A stretch of DNA of 64,000 bases, taken from NCBI GenBank assembly GCA_029260495.1, contig JAJDDD010000013.1:1-64000 (forward strand), in the 5' to 3' direction. The position numbers and the translations under genes are program-made. Positions 26,712 through 35,747 of the stretch are shown here, one piece after another. The stretch's first letter is position 1, and each line of letters begins with the position of its first letter. The notes below the pieces were generated by a model, which made no database searches, was not told the origin of the DNA, and saw nothing but the letters and a program-made list of their open reading frames with translations. Source of the stretch: Phycisphaerales bacterium (GTDB lineage Bacteria; Planctomycetota; Phycisphaerae; Phycisphaerales; UBA1924).

Positions 26712-29700
26712 TTATTCGGCCTGATTGAGCTTCGCCATCAGGTCATCAAGATCCTTCTGATATTCCACTCGGAAGTTGGGGTTGTCCTTGAGCTTCTTCC
26801 TGACTTCATCGGCGGATTTTCGGGCCTCTGCGAACATGTCGCCGGCAGTGACGTTTCGCCCTTCTGTTCGTAATTGGGCGGCATAACGTTCGAGGGCCTG
26901 GCCGCGGTGCAAGTAGGCGGGGATCAGTTCGCGTGCGAAGGTCGAGTTTTCGACAGCCTTCAGCAAAACGCCCTGGGACTGCTCGTATCGTCCGAGAAGG
27001 AAATAGACCCAGCCGAGCGTGTCGAGCGCAATCGGGTTCGATGGCTCAAGCTCGACCGCCTTCTCCGCCGCCGTCAGCGCGCCTTGTGGATCATCCAGAT
27101 GTTTTGCCCGTGTATAAGCGAGGTTGTTGTTGAACTCGAGATCATTCGGAGCGATCGCCAGGCCCTTGGCAAATGCATCGGCGGCGAGTGAATAGTCCTG
27201 CATCTCCGGCATGTAATAAATCGTGCCCATGACGCGATAAAGGTCCGCAAGCTCCTGATCGTTGGCTTCTGATTCAACTGCCTTGAGTCTTTCAATTAAG
27301 TCCGAGTGAACCGAGAGCTGCGGCAACTGAAGGCGGGCGAGTTCAATCACATATGCAACCCGCACTTTCTCTGGCGGCGTCAGGCCTTGCATGAAAATAG
27401 CGATTGGCGCGGTGGATTGCCCTGAGAACAGTCGCTTGGTCTGATCAAACCAGTTGTTGATCTTTCCTCGTGTATCGCACATCGCGAGAGCCTCGACCGC
27501 GGCGGCGTGGGCATCCTCTTCGTCTCCGGTCGCCCGGAGCGCTCGAGCTTTGATAATCAACAAGTGCGGATCGGTGTTCACCTGCTCCTGATCGATATCA
27601 TCAATCACGCGCCGCGCTTCATTGGCGTTGCGCGTTGAGTTATCAATGAGATCCAGATCAAGCAACGTGCGCGCCAGGCGATAGGAATATTCCGGACGAG
27701 CCTCCACAGCGACCGCCTGGCGAAATAACTCTGTAGCCCGAGTAAAATCGTTGCGAGCCTGACCAAGGCGGTTGGGATCCCTCTCAGCTTCCGATGCGGC
27801 GCGGACGAATATGTCGCCGGCAAACATGAGCCAGTACGATTTTCCAGGGCGATCCTTGACAACCTGATTGGCGGCAAGTTTGGCATCGTCTAGCCGGCGC
27901 ATGACAACCAACTGCCTGAGCAGAAGAATACGGAGGTCGTCCGATTGGAGGTTGGCTTGCACACCACCGCGTAGGGCGGAGAGCGCATCATTGGGGCGCC
28001 CGCGACTATTGAACAGGTCGGCCTGCATGCGGTAGGCCGAGACAGCTGAGGGAACCAGCCGCACCACCTGCTGAAGGTCCGCGATGACGTCACGGAACAA
28101 CTCTGGCGTTTCGAGATTGAACTCGGCCCGCTTCAGAAACGGACGATGATCAGATGGCGCCATCTCAACAGCTTGATCAAGAAGTTTGCTTGCTGTCAGG
28201 CGATCACCCTGTCCCTTTGCAATTTCCGCTTGAAGCAGAACGACGCGCAGGTCGTCGGCAAAGCTGGGACCGAGCAGATTGATCGTCTCGGAAGCGGCGC
28301 TGTACTGTGACTCGCGCACCAACGCTTCGATGCGCCGGAGTGTGAAGTACTTTTCTTCTGTGTCAGCCCCCGCATCGATGATCTTCTCATAGACACTTGC
28401 CGCTTCGGCGTACCGGCCGTGGCCGAACAGATACTCCCCGCGCAGGCGGTCGGCCTCCATTTCCTCACTTTGATACTTGGCTGCCTGCTCGTATGCAGCG
28501 AGCCCCTGTTCTTCCAAATCATGGTCAAGAAGATAGGAAGCGAGCGCTGAGTAGGGCTTGGTGTCCATTTCGTCCGCTTTGATCGTGCCGATGTGCTCGC
28601 GAATGACATCGCGCCCCGCCAACACGCCCTCTTTACCTTGAACAGCATGCCACTCCGCATCCAGAACAACCGCATCCAGATTCTGAGGATCCTGGGCTCG
28701 GACTTCATCGAGCAGTCTTCTGGCGTTATCGCGCTGTTCCTGGGCCATGTAGATGCGTGTTAGCGCCAACGCATTGGTGATGTTCGTCGGATTGCTCGCG
28801 TAAATCTCTTCGCGGAGGCCAATGGCTGACGTCGCGTCGCCCACAGCCTCTTCGAGGACCAGCCACATTTCCTGGATTACATCGTTGGTCGGATGGAACT
28901 CGCGAGCTCGCCGCACAGTCGTCAGCGCAAGCGGCAACCGCTGCAGGCGCATGAGCGACTGGATATAAATTTGCGTAATCGCGGGATCTTCAGGTTGATA
29001 CTTGTATGCGAGCTCAAGCGACTTGACAGCGTTTTCAACACGACCAAGGGTCAGTTGAACCTGACCAAGCAATCGCCAGCCGAGTGGTGAATAAGGCAAC
29101 TTCTCGACAGCGCGTTCGAGCGTGGCGGCCGCCTCTTCCGCGTTTCCTTGCGCAATCTCAAGACGAGCCTGGAACATCAAACCATCTGCCTGATCGACGT
29201 TCAGCCTTGCCGCCCGCTGAGCGATAAGGGTGGCGTCTTCCCATCGTTCTTGCTGGATCGCATCGAGAAAGATCATGTCGATCACTGCAGGATTATCCGG
29301 TGCGATCTTCTCAGCCTCCACACGAGCCTGAAACGCTTCGTCATCCATCTTGAATCGTTTGTAAACGATGTGCTTGCGAACGAGCTTGATTGCGGGTGGA
29401 TCGTCGGATTCCTCGATCAAACGAATCACTGTTCCGGCTTTGTCGTCGCTGGCTGCAACTCGCAGCTGCTGTTGATACTCCCGGAACCTTTTCACATTGG
29501 GGAATCGCTCGACCGCGTCATCGGCTATCGCCATGAGCGAAGACATTTCGCCATGCGCCGCTTCGATGCTCAGAAGACGGGCCATAAGTCGCGAGTCTTT
29601 CGGGTGCTCCTTGAGCATTGCGTTCAGTTCGCGTCGCGCCAGGTCAGGATCCTGATCCGCTTTTTCGGAGAGAGCGATCATCTGGAGAAGGAGCGGATCG

Positions 29701-31397
29701 GTGATTTCTTCGATATCGCTGTCCTGATTTGCATAGGAATTGCGAATTGCAAGCAGGCGATCATCATTGACTCGAAGCTTGAGGGCCCTGTCAATCATCG
29801 CGATTGCCTGAGTTCGGTCGTGCAGTTTCAAATGCACGCGAGCGGCGTCAATCATCGCCGGAATGTTCACACTCTGTAGTGAGAGGATGCGCTGATATTG
29901 CACGAGTGCGGCGCCGTTGCGGTTGGTCTCTTCGAGTGAGTGTCCAAGAAGGCGCAGCGCCTCGAGCTTGAGGCTCTCGGTGTCCGCAGTGCGTTCATCA
30001 AGCTCCGTAAGCCTTGCGATCGCAACAGGATAATTTTCTTCCGCCAGAGCCAACTTTGAATCGAGCAACAACGCGACGCGCGAATCCTCACCCTGCGTCA
30101 TGCGCTGCGCAATGGCGTCACGCTTGATTTTGGCTTGTTCTAGAGCTGCCGTCGCGGTCGCGACGTTGCCCTCCGCTTTTTGTTGGTCGTGGATGGAGAG
30201 CCAACTCTGAGCCTGTTGGTAAATTGCGTCCTCGCGCAGACTGCGCAGAATGAGTCCGTCAAGGCTTACGGGTAGATCAGGCATATCGACGATTTTTTGG
30301 AAGACGTCAATTGCTTCTTCGTACCGGCCGAGTTCCGCAAGCAGGGCGCCGCGATGTCGGACGAGCTGCGCATTGTTAGGGGATTGCTTGAGCATGCGAT
30401 CTGTCAGGCGCAGCGTGACGTCGGAGACCTGTTCGGGCCGTAGGAGGACGAGGATCCGGCGAAGCCTGCCGAGCAAATCGATGTCGATGTCGTCGGGGTC
30501 CGCCTTCTCGAGCGCTTCAATGATGACGGCTTCAGATCCTTTGAGTTTGTTGACAGCCGCCAGGCGTTCGGGGATTTCCGTTTCGCTGCTGATCGCCTGA
30601 TCGAGACGAACTTCCAGATTTGTAATGAGAATTGCCGGATTATTGGGGTGCTTGACAAGGAGCCTGTCAATCTCCTCCTGCACGCGATCGAGCGCCTCGT
30701 GTGTCTCCTGAGTACGCCGAGTGTTGCGAAGCGAGGCCCACTCAAGAACATGCCAGCGAACAACGCCGATGGCGGACTCCATATCGTCGGGGTCAGCAGC
30801 GGCGGCGGCTTCAAGATCCTCAAGCGCATCGCGCCGATTCGCACCTTCCTCCGGAAGCATGCTGATGAGCCAAAGTCTCGCCAAACCTCGATATCGGCGA
30901 AGTGATTCTCGTTCGTCTTCCGACTCAGGCGCATCAACGCGTTCGTACGCTTCGGTCACAATGTCGACAAAGCGCGTCCACGAGGGCGGACCGGCGCCGG
31001 CGAGCTTGTTCTGGCGGTACACCGCGTCGAGATAGGCGCGCTGGGGCTCAACGTCATATTCTTGAAGCTGGGCGATCTGCCCGAGAATTTGCAGGTAATA
31101 GTTGTTGTACGCCTTCTTGTATTCAACTTCAGTTTCAGGCGTGCTCTTGGTGACTGCATCCAGCCATTTTTCAAGCCAGATAATATTCGTGCGCTCGTGG
31201 TTCACAGCGCGGGCGTAATCTTCGCCGGCGTCTTGAAACTCGCCCGCTTCGTAGTGGGCGTCGCCCATGCGTATGTAGTCCGCGCCCGACTTCGTGAGCA
31301 CGGTGTACCCAAGCCAGGCAACGACTGCGAAACCCGCCACAAGCACTGTGGCGAGCAGAACAACGAACTTGACATTGACGCGAGAAGCCATGGTCAT
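26712..31397 (-). CDS. Giant membrane-anchored TPR protein of the exosortase/EPS locus
   Basis: 1561 residues with one N-terminal membrane helix (FVVLLATVLVAGFAVVAWLG, about 11-31), then TPR-like helical repeats almost to the end. Recognisable units include YYEAGEF-like and YMRMGDAHYEAGEFQDAGED, RHRGALLAELGRYEEAIDVF, LGRVENAVKSLELAYKYQPE, and the last pair LAIAPNDLEFNNNLAYTRAK and LDTLGWVYFLLGRYEQSQGV. It resembles the PrsT-type TPR proteins of PEP-CTERM/exosortase loci but has no lipobox. Its start may be the second ATG at 31391. It probably forms a periplasmic scaffold for polysaccharide export, as TPR proteins do in alginate and cellulose systems. Confidence 0.8.
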   Translation of the reverse strand: MTMASRVNVKFVVLLATVLVAGFAVVAWLGYTVLTKSGADYIRMGDAHYEAGEFQDAGEDYARAVNHERTNIIWLEKWLDAVTKSTPETEVEYKKAYNNYYLQILGQIAQLQEYDVEPQRAYLDAVYRQNKLAGAGPPSWTRFVDIVTEAYERVDAPESEDERESLRRYRGLARLWLISMLPEEGANRRDALEDLEAAAAADPDDMESAIGVVRWHVLEWASLRNTRRTQETHEALDRVQEEIDRLLVKHPNNPAILITNLEVRLDQAISSETEIPERLAAVNKLKGSEAVIIEALEKADPDDIDIDLLGRLRRILVLLRPEQVSDVTLRLTDRMLKQSPNNAQLVRHRGALLAELGRYEEAIDVFQKIVDMPDLPVSLDGLILRSLREDAIYQQAQSWLSIHDQQKAEGNVATATAALEQAKIKRDAIAQRMTQGEDSRVALLLDSKLALAEENYPVAIARLTELDERTADTESLKLEALRLLGHSLEETNRNGAALVQYQRILSLQSVNIPAMIDAARVHLKLHDRTQAIAMIDRALKLRVNDDRLLAIRNSYANQDSDIEEITDPLLLQMIALSEKADQDPDLARRELNAMLKEHPKDSRLMARLLSIEAAHGEMSSLMAIADDAVERFPNVKRFREYQQQLRVAASDDKAGTVIRLIEESDDPPAIKLVRKHIVYKRFKMDDEAFQARVEAEKIAPDNPAVIDMIFLDAIQQERWEDATLIAQRAARLNVDQADGLMFQARLEIAQGNAEEAAATLERAVEKLPYSPLGWRLLGQVQLTLGRVENAVKSLELAYKYQPEDPAITQIYIQSLMRLQRLPLALTTVRRAREFHPTNDVIQEMWLVLEEAVGDATSAIGLREEIYASNPTNITNALALTRIYMAQEQRDNARRLLDEVRAQDPQNLDAVVLDAEWHAVQGKEGVLAGRDVIREHIGTIKADEMDTKPYSALASYLLDHDLEEQGLAAYEQAAKYQSEEMEADRLRGEYLFGHGRYAEAASVYEKIIDAGADTEEKYFTLRRIEALVRESQYSAASETINLLGPSFADDLRVVLLQAEIAKGQGDRLTASKLLDQAVEMAPSDHRPFLKRAEFNLETPELFRDVIADLQQVVRLVPSAVSAYRMQADLFNSRGRPNDALSALRGGVQANLQSDDLRILLLRQLVVMRRLDDAKLAANQVVKDRPGKSYWLMFAGDIFVRAASEAERDPNRLGQARNDFTRATELFRQAVAVEARPEYSYRLARTLLDLDLIDNSTRNANEARRVIDDIDQEQVNTDPHLLIIKARALRATGDEEDAHAAAVEALAMCDTRGKINNWFDQTKRLFSGQSTAPIAIFMQGLTPPEKVRVAYVIELARLQLPQLSVHSDLIERLKAVESEANDQELADLYRVMGTIYYMPEMQDYSLAADAFAKGLAIAPNDLEFNNNLAYTRAKHLDDPQGALTAAEKAVELEPSNPIALDTLGWVYFLLGRYEQSQGVLLKAVENSTFARELIPAYLHRGQALERYAAQLRTEGRNVTAGDMFAEARKSADEVRKKLKDNPNFRVEYQKDLDDLMAKLNQAE

Positions 31398-31424
31398 TGA
31401 TCCTCGACGGCGACTAGCAGGCCG

Positions 31425-32378
31425 TCAGATGATTGCGTTCAGATCCAACTTTCGATAACGATGCACATCGACGTCGGCCCCGTGCCATACGGGCTCCGAC
31501 GCGGCGCGTGAACCATCCGTGTCAGCAGCGCCCCCACCCTCCGGATACCGCCCCTCCTCAACCTCCACCCAGGGCGGCACGCGAAGCATAATCTCTGGGA
31601 GCATTTCGTTCAGGAAATCCGCCGCCAAATCCGCCAGTTCCTCAGCCGAATCCACCACCGGGCTCATGACCTGAACCTTCGCATAGTACGCGTAGGTGTC
31701 CTTCAGGTTGAACGCGAGAAAACGAACATCGTCCGCCGTCGGCACGGAGCCGCCGTTGGCGATGAAGAAATAGCCTGCCAGGAGGCTGTTCCCTTCCAGA
31801 TCCTCAAATCGCGTCACGTTCATGCTTAGCTTGTGGATGTTACGAAAAAGGTGAATGCGCTGGCCCTCTCGCTCGCCCGAGAGCCGCGCCCGGCGAATCT
31901 CACCGTGCGCCGCTGCATCGACTGAGGGATCAATGGGGAAGCGCTCAAGGTCCAGGGGAACATTGACGACTCGGCTCGGACCGTCGATCTGCATCCCGCC
32001 GCTTCCGACAAAGCATCGCTCCGGAACATGAGGAACCGTGTCGATCATTCCAGTGTAGTACGCAGTATGAAGCTGGAGCGTGCGCGGTCTTGTTCCGGCT
32101 GCCGGCTCCTTCTCCTGATACCAGCGGCTCAGATAGTTCGACGTGCCCAGTGATTCGAGCACCTCAGCCGTCAGCGGCTCCTCGTCCGGGCCAAGCTGCT
32201 TCCAGTTCGGGAGATCCCGCGGAAGGGTGTGGAATTTTGCGGAGTTGGGCGCTTCGATGGGGAGTTTGTCGAGGTGGGCCTCCATCGCCCACACGACGAC
32301 ACGATGTCCGATTGCCCCGCCGAATAAAAGCACGAGGGCAACCAAAAATCCCGGACTAGTGAGACGACGCCAGTTCAC
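31425..32378 (-). CDS. EpsI-like exosortase-associated protein
   Basis: 317 residues with an N-terminal membrane anchor (FLVALVLLFGGAIGHRVVVW) and a periplasmic domain of the EpsI family found next to exosortases. The conserved Cys-containing segment reads VPHVPERCFVGSGGMQ, matching the family's H-P-x-x-C-(x)2-G-G pattern. It starts with GTG at 32378, overlapping the exosortase stop by 4 bases (GTGA), so translation is coupled. In related systems EpsI is fused or adjacent to the exosortase and needed for EPS production; its biochemical role is not defined. The acidic, Gly/Ala-rich insert before the C-terminus looks lineage-specific. Confidence 0.82.
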   Translation of the reverse strand: MNWRRLTSPGFLVALVLLFGGAIGHRVVVWAMEAHLDKLPIEAPNSAKFHTLPRDLPNWKQLGPDEEPLTAEVLESLGTSNYLSRWYQEKEPAAGTRPRTLQLHTAYYTGMIDTVPHVPERCFVGSGGMQIDGPSRVVNVPLDLERFPIDPSVDAAAHGEIRRARLSGEREGQRIHLFRNIHKLSMNVTRFEDLEGNSLLAGYFFIANGGSVPTADDVRFLAFNLKDTYAYYAKVQVMSPVVDSAEELADLAADFLNEMLPEIMLRVPPWVEVEEGRYPEGGGAADTDGSRAASEPVWHGADVDVHRYRKLDLNAII

Positions 32379-33385
32379 GTGTGAACCTCTGGAGGAGTCG
32401 AGTGCGATGTTTGGCTCGTTTGGGCGAGCTTCTTCTTCAGCTGCACCTTTCCTTCAGGCGAAGACGCTGGCGATTCCTCATGCACCATCTTGTTGAGCGC
32501 CCACACAACGCTCATAAAGAGGAGAAAAGCAGGGAGGAGCCAGAGCACGCCAATGAACATATGAGCTTCGCCCTTTGAGAGTTCAGCGTTGTAGACGCTC
32601 GCGATGCCCAGCGTGGTGACCCGAAGCACATTTACGAAAATTGCGATGGGCCCCACCAGCATCAGCAGCGCGATGCGCTGCCACCAGTGCTTGCATGAGA
32701 GAAACGCAACCGCAGCTCCCAGTGCGAAGAACGCCACAACCATCCGCATGCCTGAGCACGCGTCAGCGACATTCAGCGGAAACTCGCCGCGATCAGTGAT
32801 GATGGTGAGCGTATTGCCCAAACGCTCCGTCGTGAAGCCGATGATATTGAGCAGCAGGTGTGAACCCCACGACGCCCATTCCTGCAGCCTCGCGGTCACC
32901 TTGAGCATCACCATCTCAGCGATCGTCACACCGAATCCGAGGTAGGCGATCGGAAAAGTGACAAGCGGCAGCATCCGCGGTCCAAGCAGCAGCAGGACGA
33001 TTCCGAAAATCGTCAGCACCAGCGAAAAACCCTGAAACATATGGTTGGAATAGCCAACGGTGAAGAAGTAATAGCACGCCACGCCCATCGCCAAAGGGAG
33101 CGCGCCAGGCCAAAAGATTTCGGGCCTGAGCTTTTCGATTCGCTCCCGGCTGCGCCAGAGCACATAGCCGCTGATGAGCGGAACAATGTAGGCGTGTGAC
33201 CAATCCTCGTTCCCGAAACTGTGCTTGTTTTGTTTAAGAAACCAGTTATAGAAAAGAGCGATAAGCCCGATGGCGAGCCCGGCAATCATCACCCGCGTGG
33301 AAGGAGCGCCGAGCAACTCGCCCACGGTCTTGCCGCGATCGCGTAAAGCAGTCGGCGCGATGGTGGCAGAAGCGTGGCTCATCAT
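32375..33385 (-). CDS. Exosortase/archaeosortase-family transpeptidase
   Basis: A polytopic membrane protein of about 336 residues with the exosortase catalytic triad. Cys lies in NVADACSGMRMVV, Arg in FVNVLRVTTLGIA, and His in KGEAHMFIGVLW, each at a membrane-helix edge as in the family. The N-terminal region carries the SYEDWSHAY-like NEDWSHAYIVPLIS motif. Exosortases are thought to cut and anchor proteins with PEP-CTERM-like C-terminal signals and are usually encoded in exopolysaccharide loci, as here. The ATG at 33385 is preferred over a TTG nine bases upstream; another ATG follows directly. No clear PEP-CTERM substrate is encoded in this window. Confidence 0.88.
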   Translation of the reverse strand: MMSHASATIAPTALRDRGKTVGELLGAPSTRVMIAGLAIGLIALFYNWFLKQNKHSFGNEDWSHAYIVPLISGYVLWRSRERIEKLRPEIFWPGALPLAMGVACYYFFTVGYSNHMFQGFSLVLTIFGIVLLLLGPRMLPLVTFPIAYLGFGVTIAEMVMLKVTARLQEWASWGSHLLLNIIGFTTERLGNTLTIITDRGEFPLNVADACSGMRMVVAFFALGAAVAFLSCKHWWQRIALLMLVGPIAIFVNVLRVTTLGIASVYNAELSKGEAHMFIGVLWLLPAFLLFMSVVWALNKMVHEESPASSPEGKVQLKKKLAQTSQTSHSTPPEVHT

Positions 33386-33536
33386 GGGTTCCAATACACC
33401 AGACCGGGCAGGTGGCTCTCAAGGTCCACACAATCCATTCGTTCTCTCCAGCGACGGCCCTGCCTGCTCGACACAGGCGAACCGACTCCTCCGACCTGCA
33501 TCCCGACTCGCCTCGATCCGGCCGGCGACAAAATGA

Positions 33537-33560
33537 CCACAACGACCCACGATGTTGTGG
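33537..33560. repeat. Dyad between the Wza-like gene and the exosortase gene
   Basis: CCACAAC at 33537-33543 and GTTGTGG at 33554-33560 form a perfect 7-bp inverted repeat with a 10-base centre, in the 305-base gap upstream of the exosortase gene. It could be an operator or an mRNA hairpin. No T tract follows on the minus strand, so it is not a standard terminator. The rest of this gap shows no gene. Confidence 0.35.
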
Positions 33561-33690
33561 GGCTCGGCTCTTTCTACGCGAGGCGAAACAAGATTGTTCG
33601 GCATCCTGCCAGCAATTTATACCGACGCACGATCCATCGATCGCGTCAGCCCATCCAACCCGGACAACCCGTCAACCTGCTCAGCCTCAA

Positions 33691-35277
33691 TCAGAAGCCG
33701 CGATTCGACGGTGGGGCGCCGAACACATCATTGCCAAAGTTCCTGTCCAGCAGGAAGCCGAAGCCGTAGCTCATGCGAAAACCATTACGAATGACGGCGA
33801 GCGGGGTGGCGAAGAAGTTCGTGCCCACGTTAATGACATCATCGGGCTTGAGGAAGATATCAGGCTGGGTGCCCTCGAAGATGGCCCGAGCATTGAGCCG
33901 GATCGTCGCCTGTCGGTCGTCCCCGACCATCCGAGTGAGGTCAAGCCTCTCCGGGATCGCGATCTGACTGAGGCCTCCAGCCGAGATAATGGCCTTGGTG
34001 AGCGTCAGACGCCCATTTTGCGGAAGGGAATAGACCCCCGCCCGCGCGATGCCGGGACCGCCGACGTACACCAGGCCGGAGATAGGCGGCGGGATGCGGA
34101 TTACATCGCCGGGACGGATCACAATGTTGAACTCAGCCTTCCCCTGAAGCAGGGGGGCTGTCGGGATCTCAATAATGCGCTGCGTGACGAGGTCCGATGG
34201 CTGCAGCCCCTCCAGAGCGTCAGCCCCTTCGGGTAGGGAGTCAACTCCCGCATTCGTCCGCCTGGCGACCCGCACCCATTCTCCATTCAGGAACATCCAC
34301 CGGCCCGCCGCCTGAACCTGCTGTCCTTCTTCAAGGCCGAGCGGCGCGACAGGGTTCGCAGCAGGCTGAGAGTCACCTTCGATCAGTTGAATCACCGCTT
34401 CCGGATCCTGAGGCTGATCCTGATCCACCTGAGCGAGCAGGATGGAGGAGTGAGCGTCATTTTGGTCAGCAAAGAAGCCAGGCGATGGTTCTCCATCCTC
34501 TTCCGGACGGGTGAGCCCCTCGATGAGTTGTTCAAGACCGATGCCGGGCTGCTCGGCATCTCCGTCGGGAGTATTGATTGGCATCACCGGCTTGTCAGCA
34601 GGCGTGACGCCCATGCCGCGCTCGGCAGCATCGGTGAGAGGCACCTGACGGATCACATAGACCTTGCGGATGATCGGCGACAGGCCGCCCGCTTCGGTCA
34701 GTGCTTCCAGCAGGCGATAATCCGGCTGAGGAATGAAATACCGCCCGACGCCGGATATGGCGCCGAACACGGAGAAAGTCTGCTCGCGCTGAGCTGTAAT
34801 TGTGACTGAGACGAGAGCATCCTCAATGAGCCCGGCCTCTCGCAGCGCGATTCGGACAGCCTCACGAATTTCGTCTGCCGTCAGCCCGAGAATATTGAGC
34901 CGGCCAATCTGGGGCACATCGACAAAGCCGCGAGAATCAACATTCCGGGCAAGCTGCGCCGGCGTGCCCGTCTCGTAAAGGTCAAAGATCTCCATCAGCA
35001 CCTGATCGCCCGCACCAACTTCGTAATCGGTCACCTCGGGGATCAGATCGTCAGCCTGGATCGAACTGGTCTCGACGAAATCCCCGGTGTCGCGCTCGAT
35101 GACTTCAATGCGATCAAGGATCGGAACCGCTGTCGGCGTATGCTCCCAGCGACCGACAACGCTTGGGTCGAACATCCAGCCATCAACTTCGCAGCCGGTG
35201 AAAAGTGTTGTAGACGCCAGCAGGCCGGCGGTGAGGGCGCTTGCGCTGATGAAGCGCGTGAACATTGTCCGATTCAT
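33691..35277 (-). CDS. Wza-like polysaccharide export lipoprotein (SLBB domains)
   Basis: 528 residues from the ATG at 35277. This start gives a signal peptide ending in a lipobox (LLASTTLFTGC); the open frame continues 68 codons upstream without a signal. The polysaccharide-export domain begins at about residue 80 (YEVGAGDQVLMEIFDLYETG) and is followed by SLBB-type segments (TFSVFGAISGVGRYFIPQPD; VYVGGPGIARAGVYSLPQNG). An acidic, low-complexity insert of about 130 residues separates them. The C-terminus runs to a region close to the outer-membrane helix of Wza-type proteins but ends FGAPPSNRGF. Such proteins form the outer-membrane channel for capsule or EPS export. It is the first gene of the minus-strand EPS locus. 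Confidence 0.85.
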   Translation of the reverse strand: MNRTMFTRFISASALTAGLLASTTLFTGCEVDGWMFDPSVVGRWEHTPTAVPILDRIEVIERDTGDFVETSSIQADDLIPEVTDYEVGAGDQVLMEIFDLYETGTPAQLARNVDSRGFVDVPQIGRLNILGLTADEIREAVRIALREAGLIEDALVSVTITAQREQTFSVFGAISGVGRYFIPQPDYRLLEALTEAGGLSPIIRKVYVIRQVPLTDAAERGMGVTPADKPVMPINTPDGDAEQPGIGLEQLIEGLTRPEEDGEPSPGFFADQNDAHSSILLAQVDQDQPQDPEAVIQLIEGDSQPAANPVAPLGLEEGQQVQAAGRWMFLNGEWVRVARRTNAGVDSLPEGADALEGLQPSDLVTQRIIEIPTAPLLQGKAEFNIVIRPGDVIRIPPPISGLVYVGGPGIARAGVYSLPQNGRLTLTKAIISAGGLSQIAIPERLDLTRMVGDDRQATIRLNARAIFEGTQPDIFLKPDDVINVGTNFFATPLAVIRNGFRMSYGFGFLLDRNFGNDVFGAPPSNRGF

Positions 35278-35747
35278 TCGCCCGCTGTTGTCGATCACCG
35301 CTGACTCCTTCGCGACCCACTTCTCAACCCCGGTGTCTGACCCCGTTTTTACCTTCCGGGACACACATGAAGCACAGCCAGCGTCGTGCAGCAAGTCCTT
35401 CCCTGGGAAGGGTCGCCACGGTATCACCCGGCTTGTCACTGTCAAACAACCCATCGACGCAACGGGCGGGGCGCCCGCCAAAGAACGTCAACGTCTCCGA
35501 ACCATCGACCGAAACCCCCCATCCGGTTCACCCGAGAGCCTTCTTGGGACCGCAAAAAACCGGCTTCTTCACTGATAGCCTTTGACGGACCTTCTGGTTC
35601 GCTCGGGACGACGACTTGGTAGGCGATACAGAGTGATGCAGATCGTGGCTCACTTGCTGCAGATTTTCGCCGATTCCTGATAGATGAGGGAATGGCCAGC
35701 GTTCCCGTCGCCTTCGCCCCTCAGAGCCTGGCTACACTCAACTGCTC
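35278..35747. other. Divergent intergenic region upstream of the EPS locus and lipA
   Basis: About 470 bases that must hold the promoters of the EPS locus (minus) and lipA (plus). Two short perfect hairpins are visible: TCCTTCC-CT-GGGAAGG-type around 35397-35411 and GGCGGG-GCG-CCCGCC around 35464-35478. Neither is followed by a T tract. I found no match by eye to a c-di-GMP riboswitch or another known leader. The frame that extends the Wza-like gene upstream to 35481 lacks a signal peptide and is probably untranslated. Confidence 0.4.

Noticed and set aside
33412-34236. 274-codon plus-strand frame opposite the Wza-like gene and its downstream gap
   Set aside because: Shadow frame with low-complexity Arg/Pro content; the minus-strand protein has conserved export domains.
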